Source of the DNA: Cichorium intybus
Lineage: Eukaryota > Streptophyta > Magnoliopsida > Asterales > Asteraceae
DNA: 64,000 nucleotides
Reading direction: 5' to 3'
Assembly (NCBI GenBank): GCA_023525715.1
Contig: CM042011.1
Coordinates: forward strand, 3,868,066 to 3,932,065
In this document: positions 1-11,563 of the stretch, in pieces
Layout of the letters: the number at the start of each line of letters is the position of its first letter
Position numbering within the stretch: position 1 is the stretch's first letter
The notes under the pieces: generated by a model
Databases searched by the model: none
Told to the model about the DNA's origin: nothing
Seen by the model: the letters and a program-made list of their open reading frames with translations, nothing else
Program-made: the position numbers and the translations under genes

Positions 1-800
1 ATAGTGACATTTTTTAACAGTTATAAGAATAACGTGTTTGTCTCAAGTACTAATATTGTTAAGACTATTGTATGTATAATCTACATTTCCAAAAAAATCG
101 TATTATTAGAAAAAAACAATTTGACAAAACTAATCATGAAGAATAAATACATTCCGTGGAATAGTCGATGTTTGTATTGGTATAACTATAGGTATCTTTA
201 AAACTATTGTTAATGAAAAACGCTAGAAAATATATTTTTATGAATAAATTTTAAATTGTTTCGCTATATATTTGTCTTTGTGGGGCCTTTTTTTCCTCTC
301 GCCCTGGGCCCCAAAAATGTTTGGACCAACCTGTGCATTGGTTCATGTAGTTTATTTATTTTTATTTTTATTTTTATTTTTATATATGCAAGTTGTAGCA
401 ATGTTATTTACAATCCATGTATTTCTTAAATCCCTTCTATCACCATATGTTAGAAACCAGAGGCTAGTGAAGTGTAATTTTTAAGAAATTCAGCATCATG
501 ATGCTTCATCAAGTTGGGAAAATAGGTGATCGTGTTAATAAAGAATATGAACTTTTTCAAGATTGTGCTCTTGTTGAAAAGGTTTTAAATTAAGGGAGAA
601 TATGAACTTTGTATAGTCAGATATCCTTATTTCAATGTCAATAGTATGCACTCCCTTTTTCTTCTTTCATTTAAATTTAGCTTATTACCAAGTCATTAAG
701 CTGATAACTTTTTTACGTAGAAATGCTTGTCGTCCTAAATTCTTACAGGGAAGTTGTGGCAGCCGTTGCTAGGCATTGCATTTTGTTCTATCAAATGAAA
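1..800. other. AT-rich intergenic sequence, no gene seen
   Basis: Only short open frames without recognisable protein features occur here. A TTTTTA-type simple repeat lies at about 349-384. I see no conserved domain, splice-bounded exon or transposon end that I can support. Confidence 0.5.
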
Positions 801-808
801 CCTTATAT

Positions 809-928
809 GGGTGATTTGTACACAACATTTTTTTATCCATATACAACAATATATACATTAGGGGTGTTGTACAATATACAAAAAGGAGCATTAAATGTTG
901 TGTATGGCTAGTGTACAAATCACTCCCC
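809..928. mobile_element. Short inverted-repeat (MITE-like) element
   Basis: The left end GGGTGATTTGTACAC is matched inverted by GTGTACAAATCACTCCCC at the right end. The roughly 120-bp unit has a further inner inverted match (ACAACATTT and AAATGTTGT). This is the architecture of a small non-autonomous TIR transposon. I could not define a target-site duplication, so the superfamily is open. Confidence 0.5.
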
Positions 929-1928
929 TTTGGCTATAATCACCAAACATTTATTCCCAACTAAACAGCTATATGTATTTTTGTCTCTAATAACAAATGT
1001 TTTGTGCATGTAAGTACTAGAAGCTATAAACTTGTAACTTTTAAGCTTTGAGTTAGCTAAGTGACAAGATTTCCTAATCGACATTCGCATTTTTTTCCCA
1101 TATTCAATTGTCACCAAAAAAATTAATGAAACCAAAACACATGAACCTGTATTAATTTGTCTTTATCACCTAATTTTTATTCTCGTCAAAATATTATATA
1201 CTTATTCTTGTATGTTTCTCCTGTGATATTTTAACAAAATTATTATTCTAAAACTAATTTTTGAGAACTATTACTTTATTTATCATTAAGTATATGAAAT
1301 ATATTTGAACTTAAGGTTGCAAAAGCTCTCATTACCACTTACTATCAAACATTTACATAACGACGACATTGATCGACTATATTTATTTATTTATTTATTT
1401 TGTTTTTTTGTTTTAGGCCCTGATGTTCTTGTATGAAGTTTGAAAGTTTATGGGAAATACATTAACAAAAATCGTGAGCGGCCTGTTTTTGTGTTTCAAT
1501 TAGCAAGTTCTGATAAATATTTTATAACTGAAACCTTTATATCATTACAGTGCCTCCAAAGGTAATACAGAACATATGTAGCAATGGATTTTCTTGACAA
1601 AAACACTAGTTTCGATCTATAAAATTCATCTATTTCTATCATTATTAAGAATTCTTATTAACTAATTGTTAAATATAATTATTTTGTTATATTAAATTAA
1701 TTGTATATCTATACGACATACAACAAACATTGTCCACGAGGAAAAGGCCAAACATCACATTCATGATTTGGCTCCACGACAATACACTTGGGTCAGGGTC
1801 TAACACGATAGTCGCATTTTCATTCACATACTTATTTTCGTATAATATAATACGTTATTAATGAAAAGCAAATAATCATATTTAATGAAATATAGAAAAG
1901 AAACAATATACATCAATATAAACTATTT
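929..1928. other. AT-rich intergenic sequence, no gene seen
   Basis: There is an ATTT simple repeat near 1380-1400. If the copia relic to the right was once full length, its pol region would fall here, but I recognise no integrase or reverse transcriptase motif. Confidence 0.45.
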
Positions 1929-3069
1929 TCACGCTTTTGATTGTTTAATGGAACCACTGGGTTGGGCCGCCGTTAGACATATCCCATTTGATGTAGTGGA
2001 GGTACCCAACACTGTTGCCTTGTCATGTTTCACCATCATACACCCATGTGGTGGCTTTCGCATCTCTTCGTCGTCGGAACCAAAGGACCGAATCTTCATC
2101 TCTCCTTTGTCGACGGTGACCACCAGAACTGTTGCAGAAACTCTCTTTTTCTTCTCCCTTTCATCTGCTTCTCTTTGCTTCACTGCATAATAGGTTGAAT
2201 CTTTGACGATTGTCTGCTTTTCATCTTTCTTCCGAAGCATACAGTCTTTTGCCAAATGATTCTTCCCTGAACAATAATTGCAGTCGAAGCCATTATCCCC
2301 ATATACTTTGCTCTCAGGCTTGGAGGATTTCGAGGATTCATCCTTAGAATTGGTGTATTCAGGCTTTCTTTCATGACTCGAAGGGATGTGTTTGGTTGGC
2401 CTAGATCCCGCACTCGAATTTGATTTTTATAAAAAAAATTGTTGGATCTAAAATTGGCAACCAAAGCTACTTCACCGTTCGAATCACTACTTCCACTGTA
2501 GTTTTCATCCCTCGAAGGTTCGGAAACATGTTTTGAAATAGATATTGGTTTATCATCAGCTGAAACAAGGGCTAAAGGACCGCCAACAGTCTTTTTCTTT
2601 ATTTTCTCTTACACATCATCTTCGTGGGTTTTGAAATAACCCAGAATCGAACTACTCATGGCCTTGAAGCATCATAGTGACATTTTTACAATCCTCTAGA
2701 AGGGAAAGGATAAACGTCAGTGTGATTTCTTGGTTCGATTTGTCTTGCTTATGATGTTTTAGTTTGTTAATTACTTTGTTATAGAGTAAAATGTGGCATC
2801 AAGAGTTTGAGAAGATCTTTGTTTGAATTCTTGAAATTGTACCAAAATGTTTTTTATTATGTTCTTTTTATGTTTTTCATTATCTTTAAAGAGATGTTGA
2901 AGCATATCCAAGGTTTCCTTGGCAGATGAGCAATCTTGGATATGGTCGAAAACAACAGGGGTAAGTCATACGTGAGTTCTCTCTTAGCACAGTCATCGTT
3001 CTTCATTTTGACAGCCTCTATGGAATGTAAGACGCTTGATTCATCTTCGATGTTCAGAATAGAAGCCAT
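1929..3069 (-). pseudogene. Degenerate Ty1/copia gag (UBN2-type) relic
   Basis: Read on the minus strand, this is a frameshifted retrotransposon gag. Near 2240-2285 it encodes a CCHC zinc knuckle of the form C-x2-C-x4-H-x4-C (key part CNYCSGKNHLAKDC). Further upstream, around 2650-2960, several frames together resemble the UBN2 capsid-like domain (segments such as AKETLDMLQHLF and FYSITKLINKLKHHK in different frames). Reading frames change several times and no protease, integrase or RT follows to the left, so the element is truncated and dead. The matching primer-binding site and LTR piece lie immediately to the right. Assignment to Ty1/copia rests on the UBN2-plus-single-knuckle layout. Confidence 0.65.
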
Positions 3070-3335
3070 TATTGAGACGTTTTCTGTAGACGGTGGGTCA
3101 TACGGGCCTTGAGTGACAGATCTCTAGGGATCTGGGTCCAAGCTGGTCAGATAATCTTCCATGTGTAGCTTCCAATGCCCATATTCTTCTGGATCCAATA
3201 TAGGTGCCCGGTAGCTAGCCCTAACGCTGTTAGCAATGCTATAAGCGCTCTGATTTTATGTTGACATATTGTTAACGAGTAACTTGTGATGGACAACACA
3301 AAACAATATGTTTTTCTATTGCAAGAACAAGGAAG

Positions 3336-3347
3336 GCTCTGATACCA
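3336..3347 (-). other. Retrotransposon primer-binding site (tRNA-iMet type)
   Basis: The minus strand reads TGGTATCAGAGC, the standard plant retrotransposon PBS complementary to the 3' end of initiator methionine tRNA. It lies just inside the expected end of the 5' LTR and upstream of the decayed gag, confirming the orientation of the relic. Confidence 0.8.
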
Positions 3348-3352
3348 ATTTA

Positions 3353-3881
3353 TGGGTTCGAAGGGTATGCAATAACAAAGTAAACCCTAACTCGAAGACT
3401 AAGAGAAGTATTCGAGTGTATCCCTAACAATATATCTGTATGGAAAGTAAGTAAGATCAGAGTACTAACTATTCATGCATTCCATTGATGAAATAAGGGT
3501 ATAACTCAAGTATTACAAGGATTGATAATACGAACAATGAAACCCTAATTTCTACCTCACTTATCTAGACGTCTAATTTCACACTATCTATTTATACAAT
3601 ACAAAAGGACGTGATAGTGGATCTTAGGATTAATGAGATTATTCAACGTGTTGCTTTGCTAAGGTAGGCATGCATAACAGCCCGATAGATAGTGTTGCAG
3701 GGATCATACGTTGAAGTTTAAGAATCAGCAACATGCTCACACCATTATCCAAGAACTCTGCTGAACCACGTGGATTCAGTCGAAGGAGCAGAGTCGAAAT
3801 GCTTCAACTTCGATTGACAAAAGACTTTAACAAAAGTAACTCGAAGCGCATCCTTAATGCCTTGGTTTTCGACTCAACAAA
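3353..3881 (-). repeat. Probable 5' LTR fragment of the copia relic
   Basis: Sequence right of the PBS starts TGGG on the plus strand, as the inner end of a minus-strand LTR should. The outer boundary near 3881 (ending in CA) is a guess because the second LTR is not in the window. Confidence 0.4.
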
Positions 3882-4277
3882 ACCAAATCCCTAACTTTAT
3901 GGAGTTTTGATGTCATTAACTAAAATCAGAAATTAAGTGACCTTATATAGCCTAAAACACTATGGTAACCTGTTAGTAACCATTTCTGTCACAATTAGGA
4001 AGCTAAATGACATTTTACTACTTAAACAAAGTTTAGTGACCAAGTAACACAAAATCGAAACTTAAGTGACTAAATATGAATTTAATCGTTATTAAAACGT
4101 CTCTTGATAAACATATAGATAATGACGGAAATGTGATTTTATTTTCTATATTGTTTAGATTTTAGAATAAATATTAATATAATATACTTTATTATTTGCT
4201 AAAAAACCCTTCATAATGTAACATGTATGTATGAAGATCAATCCATACAAAACACTCTCATTCTCAATTATTATTTA
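3882..4277. other. Intergenic sequence with MITE-like short repeats
   Basis: The stretch 3920-4080 repeats motifs such as TTAAGTGAC and TTAGTGACC in both orientations, which suggests an old TIR element. I cannot fix its ends. Confidence 0.3.
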
Positions 4278-4285
4278 AGATTACC

Positions 4286-4944
4286 CAAGGTTATCAAACT
4301 CGAGATCCTACCTAGGATCGTTTTTTGTTTTGCAAAATCGGGATCGTAGGATCGGATCGGATCGTAAGATTCTACCAAAAGCACAAAAAATGAAGAAATA
4401 CATATTATACCATAGGTTCACAAGTTACAAAAAAAAAGTTTCAAAGATTCAAAATAGCTAATAGACATATCTAATCTAATTTAATCTAAAATAACAAACG
4501 GATCATCCATCATATCATTTCTCTTTTCTACATCCACACTTTCTTTTCCCAAGTTTAGTCCACCAATATAAAAATTAACATTAAAGTACTAATGTCGTTT
4601 GTAATTTCCATCTCAAAAGCACTCCAATTCCTCTCACATCCAGATGAGGAACATGTCAAGCTCAAAACTCCCATTGCAAAATCTCTCAAAAAACGAGTTT
4701 ACGAGTCTCGATACGAGTCTACGAGTTTGGTACGAGATTGCTTTTTCAATTTTTAGTCAAAATTCAAATAATGTCAAAAAGTTAAACTCGGATCGTATAC
4801 GAGTCTACGAGTCTCGATACGAGTCTATGAGTTTGGTACGAGTTTGCTTAAAAAACGAGTTTGGTAGGATCGTACTCGTTTTTGGAATCTAGGATCGTAA
4901 ACTCGTAAGAGTTTACGAGTAAACTCGGGAGTTTGATAACATTG
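4286..4944. mobile_element. hAT-type MITE with 8-bp TSD agattacc
   Basis: Terminal inverted repeats are CAAGGTTATCAAACTC on the left and GAGTTTGATAACATTG on the right. They are flanked by a perfect 8-bp direct repeat, agattacc, at 4278-4285 and 4945-4952. An 8-bp TSD is characteristic of hAT transposition. The 659-bp interior has no transposase and is built from variants of an ACGAGT motif (tacgagtctacgagt-like, about 4690-4920) and of GGATCGTA (about 4310-4370). The element is non-autonomous. Confidence 0.85.
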
Positions 4945-5126
4945 AGATTACCCTTGTTAATATGGTATTTAACCCTAAAAGTTATTACCAAAATGAACCG
5001 AATCTCACGAACCAATCAAAATAAAACCAAGGAATTTTCTATATATTTCTGTTACACAGCTATCAGAATCTCTGAATAACTATGTCCTCTAAAAAAAATA
5101 GAAAAAAATTGATTTTCTCAATGTAA

Positions 5127-6251
5127 TCAAATCAAATAATTCGAGTATCCAAGAAAACTACTACTAAAATCCAACGACTGAGATTGATGATGCTCATCAT
5201 TATGCTTGTACAAATCGTACGGCTTCCACAAATGATCCAACGGACAAGGTCTCTTCTCATCGTGCCTCACCCATGGCTTCCCTTTTCCACTCCAATGTAG
5301 CAAACTCACCGGACCGGAATGCAGTGACCGGCAGCTGCCCTTCACATTATCCCCTCCGAGCCCATGTTGGTTCCACCGGTGATCAATCGGTTCAATGTTC
5401 CCGGCAAACACTAATAGAAACGGCGGCAACGAACCCAGCTCGTAAATCCTCCTTTTCCTCTGGACTTCCATCCAGTTTTCAATTTTCCGACGGTAGTTTC
5501 CTTTTCGCCATTTTCGCAGATCCATTACCATTACGCCGGTGTTGAAGTAACACGGTTTTTTCGACCCGAATGTCCGTGACATTACCGGGTCGGACCAGAA
5601 GTTGTCGGTGAAGTAGTTCGTGAAGTTTGCGTGACAATATTCCGGAGCTCCGATGACCCGGTTGTTTAGTAGAGTAATGTTCCACAGCTTCTGGATATCG
5701 TCGACTAAAACGACGTCGGTGTCGAGGTAAATGACCCGGTTGACATTCGGGTCAAGTATATCACCCAAATAGTTTCGGGCGTAGTTCAACGGGTTCTCGA
5801 GGGCCACACGGATCGACGACGATATCAGATTTATGACGGAGTCTTCCCGGAAAATGTAAACCTTAAAGTTGAGTGACGGGAACGTGTTTCTAACCAGCCG
5901 GGTTAAGATACGTGGACTCGCCGGGTCGAACTCGGCGGCGATGAAATGGAAAAAGACATTTTCCGGGCAAGAAGCGTGGCGGAGGACGGAGTGTACGGCA
6001 GCGATTGATCCACGTAGATACTCAGAGTCGAGTGTCATAGCGACGTGAATGGTGTAGGGACGGCAGTCTACACCGTTGCGATACTCCGGTGCCTCCATGA
6101 ACCCATACAAATCATCGGAGATGATTTCGCCGTTCGCCGGAAACGAACGAATTCCGAGGCAGGTGAATGGGAAAGATAAAAACAGATTGAACAGAAGAAC
6201 AGCCACAACAGAATGAATCAACGATCGATGGCAAAACCGAAAATAAACCAT
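5127..6251 (-). CDS. GATL: Galacturonosyltransferase-like protein (GATL), glycosyltransferase family 8
   Basis: This intact intronless frame encodes 374 residues, the size normal for plant GATL proteins, which lack introns. GATLs are Golgi-route GT8 enzymes implicated in pectin and, for PARVUS-type members, xylan synthesis. A hydrophobic N-terminal segment (about residues 12-32) should act as signal peptide or anchor. The GT8 body starts near residue 66. It contains the metal and nucleotide-sugar binding DxD motif in YLDTDVV (D177, D179), the acceptor-side segment CYFNTGVMVMDL (234-245), HRWNQHGLGGDN (291-302) and the family signature LHWSGKGKPW (318-327). N-glycosylation sequons occur at N191 and N209. 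The chosen ATG has purine at -3 and G at +4. Which GATL clade member it is, and whether it transfers galacturonic acid, cannot be settled from the sequence. Confidence 0.95.
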   Translation of the reverse strand: MVYFRFCHRSLIHSVVAVLLFNLFLSFPFTCLGIRSFPANGEIISDDLYGFMEAPEYRNGVDCRPYTIHVAMTLDSEYLRGSIAAVHSVLRHASCPENVFFHFIAAEFDPASPRILTRLVRNTFPSLNFKVYIFREDSVINLISSSIRVALENPLNYARNYLGDILDPNVNRVIYLDTDVVLVDDIQKLWNITLLNNRVIGAPEYCHANFTNYFTDNFWSDPVMSRTFGSKKPCYFNTGVMVMDLRKWRKGNYRRKIENWMEVQRKRRIYELGSLPPFLLVFAGNIEPIDHRWNQHGLGGDNVKGSCRSLHSGPVSLLHWSGKGKPWVRHDEKRPCPLDHLWKPYDLYKHNDEHHQSQSLDFSSSFLGYSNYLI

Positions 6252-6382
6252 CTCCGGTAATGCCTTAAAGATTGGTTTCTTGAATCGTTAGTAAATCATC
6301 TCCGGCGAGGAAGAAGGAAAAAAAAAGTCAAACACACAGAGTCAAACACCCAGTGTGTGTGTTTTGGTTGATATGGAGAGAG

Positions 6383-6392
6383 AGATATATAC
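6383..6392 (-). promoter_or_regulatory. Candidate TATA box of the GATL gene
   Basis: The minus strand reads GTATATATCT about 130 bp upstream of the ATG, followed by a CT-rich leader, a usual arrangement for plant promoters. No transcription start can be shown from sequence alone. Confidence 0.45.
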
Positions 6393-6459
6393 AATGGAGG
6401 GCGTATGTATAGCTCACTCTGCTTTCTCTCTCTGGGTTTTTCGGGTGGGGGAAACCGCC

Positions 6460-6913
6460 GTGGCAAGAAAAGATGATACGATGGGAGCTTGTTAAGATCA
6501 CGCGATTCGGGGGCGCGTGGTTAGAAAATGAAAGCGGGTGTTGCTACGCGCTTGTTAGGTAGGCTTGTTAAGTAAATAAAAGCATTATTATTGGGAAAAT
6601 TATAGTTGGTAGTTATAGATGCTTTTGTTAACAGCATCCAAACAAGGGAATTTTGATAAAATTTTACGTTTTTATAAATATTTTATTATAAATAATTTTT
6701 TTAACCATAAAGCTTGTAAATTATGATAAAAAACTTGGTCTTAAAAAAAAAAATTCTTTGCAGCTTGTTAAAATTATGATAACTTTTTATTTGATTTTTT
6801 TAAAAAAACTTTTAAAAAACTTCTATTATGGATTCTATAAGTATGATTTGTCAAAGTATAGTATCCTAGCATTCTTAGTTTTATCGTTTCTTCGAGGCCT
6901 AAAATACTTTTAT
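6460..6913. other. GATL upstream region, AT-rich
   Basis: No gene is seen. The region contains T/A-rich tracts and runs into the left end of the MULE at 6914. Confidence 0.4.
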
Positions 6914-7634
6914 GAGTAAATTACAGATTTAGTCCTATTCATATTCATCTTTTTATAAGTTTGATCATAATTTTAGAAAATTGATATTAATGATCTTTAG
7001 GTTTTAATATCTGCCAGTTTTAATCTTTAAGTTTGTTACCTTATAACATCCTTTTTGTAAGTAAAAGAAAAGCTTAAATAAGCCTAATCTTACACCCACC
7101 ATCAATGTTCACGATGACCTCTTAAACCATATCTCTCGCCCTCTGCAACTCTGACTCAAATCTCCAAGGACCTCTACAACTTCGAATCTAAGCTCTAGGG
7201 ACCTCTGTAACGCCGATTTCAATCTCTGATGACCTCTGCAACCCTATCTATCCACTCGCTTTTTCGATCACCATTCGATGTCTACAATCTCACATTCTCT
7301 CTCGTCTCTATTTCTAGTGACAATGATTAAGTCGGTGGCTTGCAGAAGTTACAGAGTGTGCCTGGAGATGGAGTGGGTAGGGGTTGGTTTGGAGGGGACC
7401 ATTTATTTATTAATTTAAATAATTATATAATAAGAAAAAAAGTTAGAAAGGACAAAATAGAGACATTTTTTGTCATCCTACACTTTCTTAATGGAGACTT
7501 TTTGATGATAACTAGGAAAGGGATCAAAACTAAAGGACTCAAAAAACATAAGGCTGTTTAGTATCAATTTTCTAAAATTTGGACCAAAGTTGTAGAAAGA
7601 TATCTACTACAGGGACCAAAATTATAATTTACTC
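6914..7634. mobile_element. Old non-autonomous MULE-like TIR element
   Basis: The left end GAGTAAATTACAGATTTAGTCC and the reverse complement of the right end (GAGTAAATTATAATTTTGGTCC) match and stay alignable for roughly 130 bp inward. The nine bases outside each end (tacttttat and tatttttaa) differ at two positions, consistent with a decayed 9-bp Mutator-type TSD. The interior (7090-7390) is richer in C and holds repeated cctctgcaac-type phrases, but no coding frame that I recognise. It belongs to the same TIR family as the element at 8964. Confidence 0.6.
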
Positions 7635-7969
7635 TATTTTTAAAAAACACGATCCAAGTATTTAAATAGCTTAAAATATATAATATAGGAACTACATTGT
7701 ATCCGAACTCGATAAGTGTATTAACACAGTTTGTATTAGAAAGATCCAATGAAAATTTTATATCGATTACGTATAATCCCAGACTCTGCTCCTTATATAT
7801 GTGACTAAAGACAAAGATAGAAAACCTTGTATATAGATTAAAAAAATAAGAAACACCTTTAAGAGTGAAGACATAAACTCCTCATCAGACGGATAAGAAA
7901 ACGAGGCACACTGATTTACCGAATCCCTAGGTTTGGGGGATTACTTTAAGTGGAAACTGTACAAAATAC

Positions 7970-8305
7970 ACTAATTTTTCATAAAAATTTGATTTTGACG
8001 CTATGTTATTTTTGTCAATTAAGACATTAAGTTTTCAAAAAAGTTTGATTTGACACTATCTTTTCCAATTTGTTTCAATGTTTGACCATTTAACCGGTCA
8101 ACTCGGTTGCCAGCTGACGTGACATGGTGATGTGTCAGTATTTGATGATGTAGCACCGGCATGGCATGATGATGTGACATTTTTTAGTGAAATCACTTTC
8201 TACGTGTCAAATTTGAAAATAAAATAAATTGCGGTGACTTAATTGAAAAAATCACAGTGTCAATTCGAGCTTTTATGAAAACATAGTGTCTTTTGTGAAA
8301 TTATT
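7970..8305. mobile_element. Dispersed MITE family, copy A
   Basis: Inverted ends carry ATTTTGACnCTATG-type sequence on the left, and the complementary pattern around CAATTAAGTCAC, CACTGTG and TTTTCATAAAA on the right. The core has a conserved stretch around aaccggtcaactcggtt and cagctgacgtgacat. A second copy lies at 47888-48152 with the same core, so this is a mobile repeat family rather than unique sequence. Confidence 0.6.
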
Positions 8306-8591
8306 TATGCAAGTCTTTTTAAGCACACACACAAAAATAAGAAATACTTGTTTCACACCCTTTAAGTTGGTATCCAAAATATATATTAAAGGAAACATAG
8401 TTTATTTGTCCATTTCGAAAGCAAAAAACTTTTTCAATGAAACATGTCACAAATAAATTTTCAAGCAAAGAAAATCCATCTTCCTAACATATGCAATTGT
8501 TTTATAACACATGTAAAAGTCATTCTTTTCAAAATTTTCGTTTCCTATAACATCCTTGATGCTAATGTGTAATTGATTGCTTCGACTTTCA

Positions 8592-8811
8592 TAGTTAAAG
8601 TCCCAACGAATTAATAACAGAAACGAAAAGGTAATTTAGATTGGGGATAGCTAAAAAGACACCATTATTTACCAATTAGACATCTTAATCATTACTTTAT
8701 GCCAACATCTTTCTTTCGTCAACATCAAATAAAATGTGAACCTAAAGTCGTCTTAACTTCCCATAATCATAATCATACAAACAAACTGTTTATCACATCA
8801 ATGTGTCCAGT
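8592..8811 (+). repeat. Direct duplicate segment, copy 1
   Basis: This segment (aaagtcccaacgaattaata through cacatcaatgtgtcc) recurs in the same orientation at 14466-14660 with scattered substitutions and one rewritten inner stretch. The two lie about 5.9 kb apart. The homology stops abruptly at the right end of both copies. I cannot assign it to a known element. Confidence 0.65.
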
Positions 8812-8963
8812 CAACATATAACAAAGAACAAAAATACATATTAGAAACCAAAATTTTGAGATGCTAAGAACATTATGGGAAGTGTTTCGTTGTGACTTCA
8901 TAAATATAAACCAAAAACAACAAAGTTAAATTATAACTTAAGGTTTAACATATATAATAATCG

Positions 8964-10124
8964 GAGTAAATTATAATTTTGGTCCCTGTAGTTTGCATGA
9001 AATTTCACTCTTGGTCATCGTTTCGTTTTTCCACGCTGATGGTTCCTGAACTGGTTGTTTGCTTACACATTTGGTCCCTCATCCAAGTTAAATGACCATA
9101 CTGCCCTTTTATAATTTCTTTTTCATTTTTCTTTTAGTGTAAACTTTATTAAATTAATAAAAAAAATAAAAAAAGAAAACAAGTGTTTCCTCGCATGCTT
9201 CTCCGGTAAACTTCGACAGTACCACATGGTTTCTCAAAACCATTCAAAATCACACACACACACCGGTTGCATGTGTGTGTGCGTGTTCGTATCATACAGC
9301 AAGAAAGAGAAAACGGGAATGATAGATCGATAGGGAAAGAACAATCGCGAGTGAGGGCGGTTCGTCGAAGGTCCAGCGGCGTCGATCTACGACATTCTCG
9401 AGGTCGCCGACGGCAACTGTGGTTGCAGGTTGAGTGGTGGTGGTGGTGTGCGTGGGTTCTGAGACGACAAGGGAGAGGAGACAACGAGGTTCAGAAAAGG
9501 GAAAAAGGTCTTGATGCTGCTATGGGCTCGGTTCCGCCGGAAAAGTAAAGTCAGCGGCGACAAACATCCGCTGCCGGCGACGTTGAGGGCAGCCGGCAAC
9601 GACAATCGACGATGGGAGGCGAGAGAACTTCCAAAAATCCTGATTGTTGCAGAAAACGTCCAAATTTTGGTGCTAGGCTCGCGATTCAGGAGGGAGGGAA
9701 AGGTTAGAAGCGAATGTCGGTTCTGATTGGTTTGTTTTTCCGATAAAAGCTGCCGGCGGCGGCGGCAGTGGCTCCTGGTGGTCTCAGAAGTTGTGCAGGT
9801 GTGAGGATTGAGATCGTTGTTGCAATTTTCAACCCTAAAACCTTCAAACTTGTTCTTACTATGTGGTACTGTCGAAGTTCACCGGAGAAGCATGCGTGGA
9901 AACATTTGTTTTCTTTTTTTCTTTTTTTAATTAATTTAATAAAGTTTACATTAAAAGAAAAATGAAAAAGAAATTATAAAAGGGCAGTTTGGTCATTTAA
10001 CTTGGAAGAGGGACCAAATGTGTAAGCAAACAACCAGTTCAGGGACCATCAGCGTGGAAAAACGAAACAATGACCAAGAGTGAAATTTCATGTAAACCAC
10101 AGGGACTAAAATTGTAATTTACTC
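8964..10124. mobile_element. MULE with long TIRs and 9-bp TSD taataatcg (Pack-MULE candidate)
   Basis: Terminal inverted repeats of about 265 bp (8964-9229 and 9862-10124) are almost identical, both beginning GAGTAAATT on their own strand. They are flanked by a perfect 9-bp direct repeat, taataatcg, at 8955-8963 and 10125-10133, diagnostic of Mutator-like transposition. The 630-bp interior is markedly GC-richer than the surroundings and has overlapping open frames on both strands, as expected if it carries host gene sequence. I recognise no conserved domain in any frame, so the donor is unknown. No MURA transposase is present, so the element is non-autonomous. Confidence 0.88.
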
Positions 10125-10133
10125 TAATAATCG

Positions 10134-10680
10134 GTAACACTGACCCGTAAGTCGCAAACAAACCCATTTTTTTCATAATGTATACCATTATAAATCTTAT
10201 TGAACATTTTAAACAAGCTCATTATTAAATATAATATTTGTTTTTTCATAATTTATCTATATATTAATTGCCGTAATTTTTGTGAATGTGGTGTACGTTT
10301 TTCTTTTGGAATGTGACACGCGGATCTTCCTCCGGGTCATGTGGATCCGGTTTGCTTGATTCGGATGTTGCGTCACTTTCTGGAATATGCGTCTTTCCAT
10401 TGAGATCGCCGCCCCACCGCTTCCGGTTGCAGACCTTCATCTTCCCGCCACCTCCGCTACCCCCTTCTTGCGACACCTCTTTCTGCTATCCTATCTAGCC
10501 ACCACCTCCTGCTGACCTTTAGAAGGTATCAGAGGAGTTCATGGTTTTGATACTGGAGGAGCTTTATAAAGTTGGATTTACATCGGAGGGGTTCGTTTAT
10601 CATGGGAGCTTGCGATATGAGGATAGTTTGAGGAGATTCTTTTAAGCAAGTTTAGGGATTTCTCTTTGGCATTTCGTCGA
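10134..10680. other. Gene-like GC-rich patch, unassigned
   Basis: From about 10310 to 10500 base composition becomes GC-richer. A minus-strand frame (10264-10476) reads Gly/Lys/Asp-rich sequence such as KVCNRKRWGGDLNGK. This could be a captured host exon within the Helitron that ends at 13956, but no family is recognisable. Confidence 0.3.
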
Positions 10681-10809
10681 ATGGCTGGTAAGATACCTGG
10701 AGTCGAAAGCGCTAGGCGGAGGAGGTTCCATACCTGGAACCCTAGCCGTCAACAACGCCACGACCACGGGCCCAAGCAAGTTACAGGCCACAAGATGGAA
10801 GTCGTCTGA
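10681..10809 (+). pseudogene. Captured N-terminal gene fragment (RING-finger-like N-terminus?)
   Basis: An ATG opens a 42-codon frame beginning MAGKIPGVESARRRRFH and then stops. This basic N-terminus resembles, from memory, the start of a family of plant RING-H2 proteins (pattern MAG-x-LPGVE-x-ARRRR). No RING cysteines follow. It sits 0.8 kb upstream of a glutathione transferase fragment and both lie before a Helitron 3' terminus, so they are best read as gene pieces gathered by that element. The family assignment is tentative. Confidence 0.4.
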
Positions 10810-11563
10810 TAAGCAATTGGAGCATCGACGGCAAATCGAGATCACCTGTGTTCAGCGAAATCAGGGAGTCTGGAAACACTAATTACGATGGCCGTTGTTT
10901 TTGTTGATGTCCGGCCATGAAATAAACTGCATCGTTCGTTCTCTTATTGGAAATTTGATCGGTACGTTCGCTTATTGGAATTTTGATCGGTAGGTTAAAC
11001 TGTTAAATTTCTTCATAAATTTTAGTTGTTTTCCCAAATTAAAAAAGTAATTTCTAATTTAAATTAACAATTTTCTAATACGACCGTGGTTATAAATGCT
11101 TTGTGGTTCAATGTTTGTCTGCTTCTTTGCTTGAATTGGAAAAGGAAACATGGCTTCCTGCCTTAGGAACTTATAAACAATTTTTTAATTAAAAGTATCA
11201 TGCCTATGTTATTGTCGTTTATATTGGGTTTCTAATTTCTATGACAACCAGCAATATGCCTATAAATGGGTTTGGTTTGTGAAGGTATGCAAACTCTTTC
11301 AACCGACTGGAAGTATTAACACCAATCTATGTGAAACCTCTACATAGATAATTAATAACTCTGCAGCCGACCACTACTGACCATCGTCTCCACTGCATCA
11401 CCACCTCAATTTAAGGTAAATATTCCTTGATCTTCGGATTAGTTTCAAGAGAAAGCTAGAGAAATTTATAACAACAAGACTTACACCCCCTGTTAATTTC
11501 GAAATTAGAATTAGACCTCTAACCTGAAATTTGGTGTTGCTGATTGATTCAAGTGGACGGAAA

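Noticed and set aside
5273..5685. Two frames overlapping the GATL gene
   Set aside because: Shadows of the GATL coding sequence in other frames.
9149..9726. Four overlapping frames with Arg/Pro-rich sequence
   Set aside because: They lie in the MULE interior, partly in its TIR. GC-rich DNA keeps frames open on both strands and no domain is recognisable.
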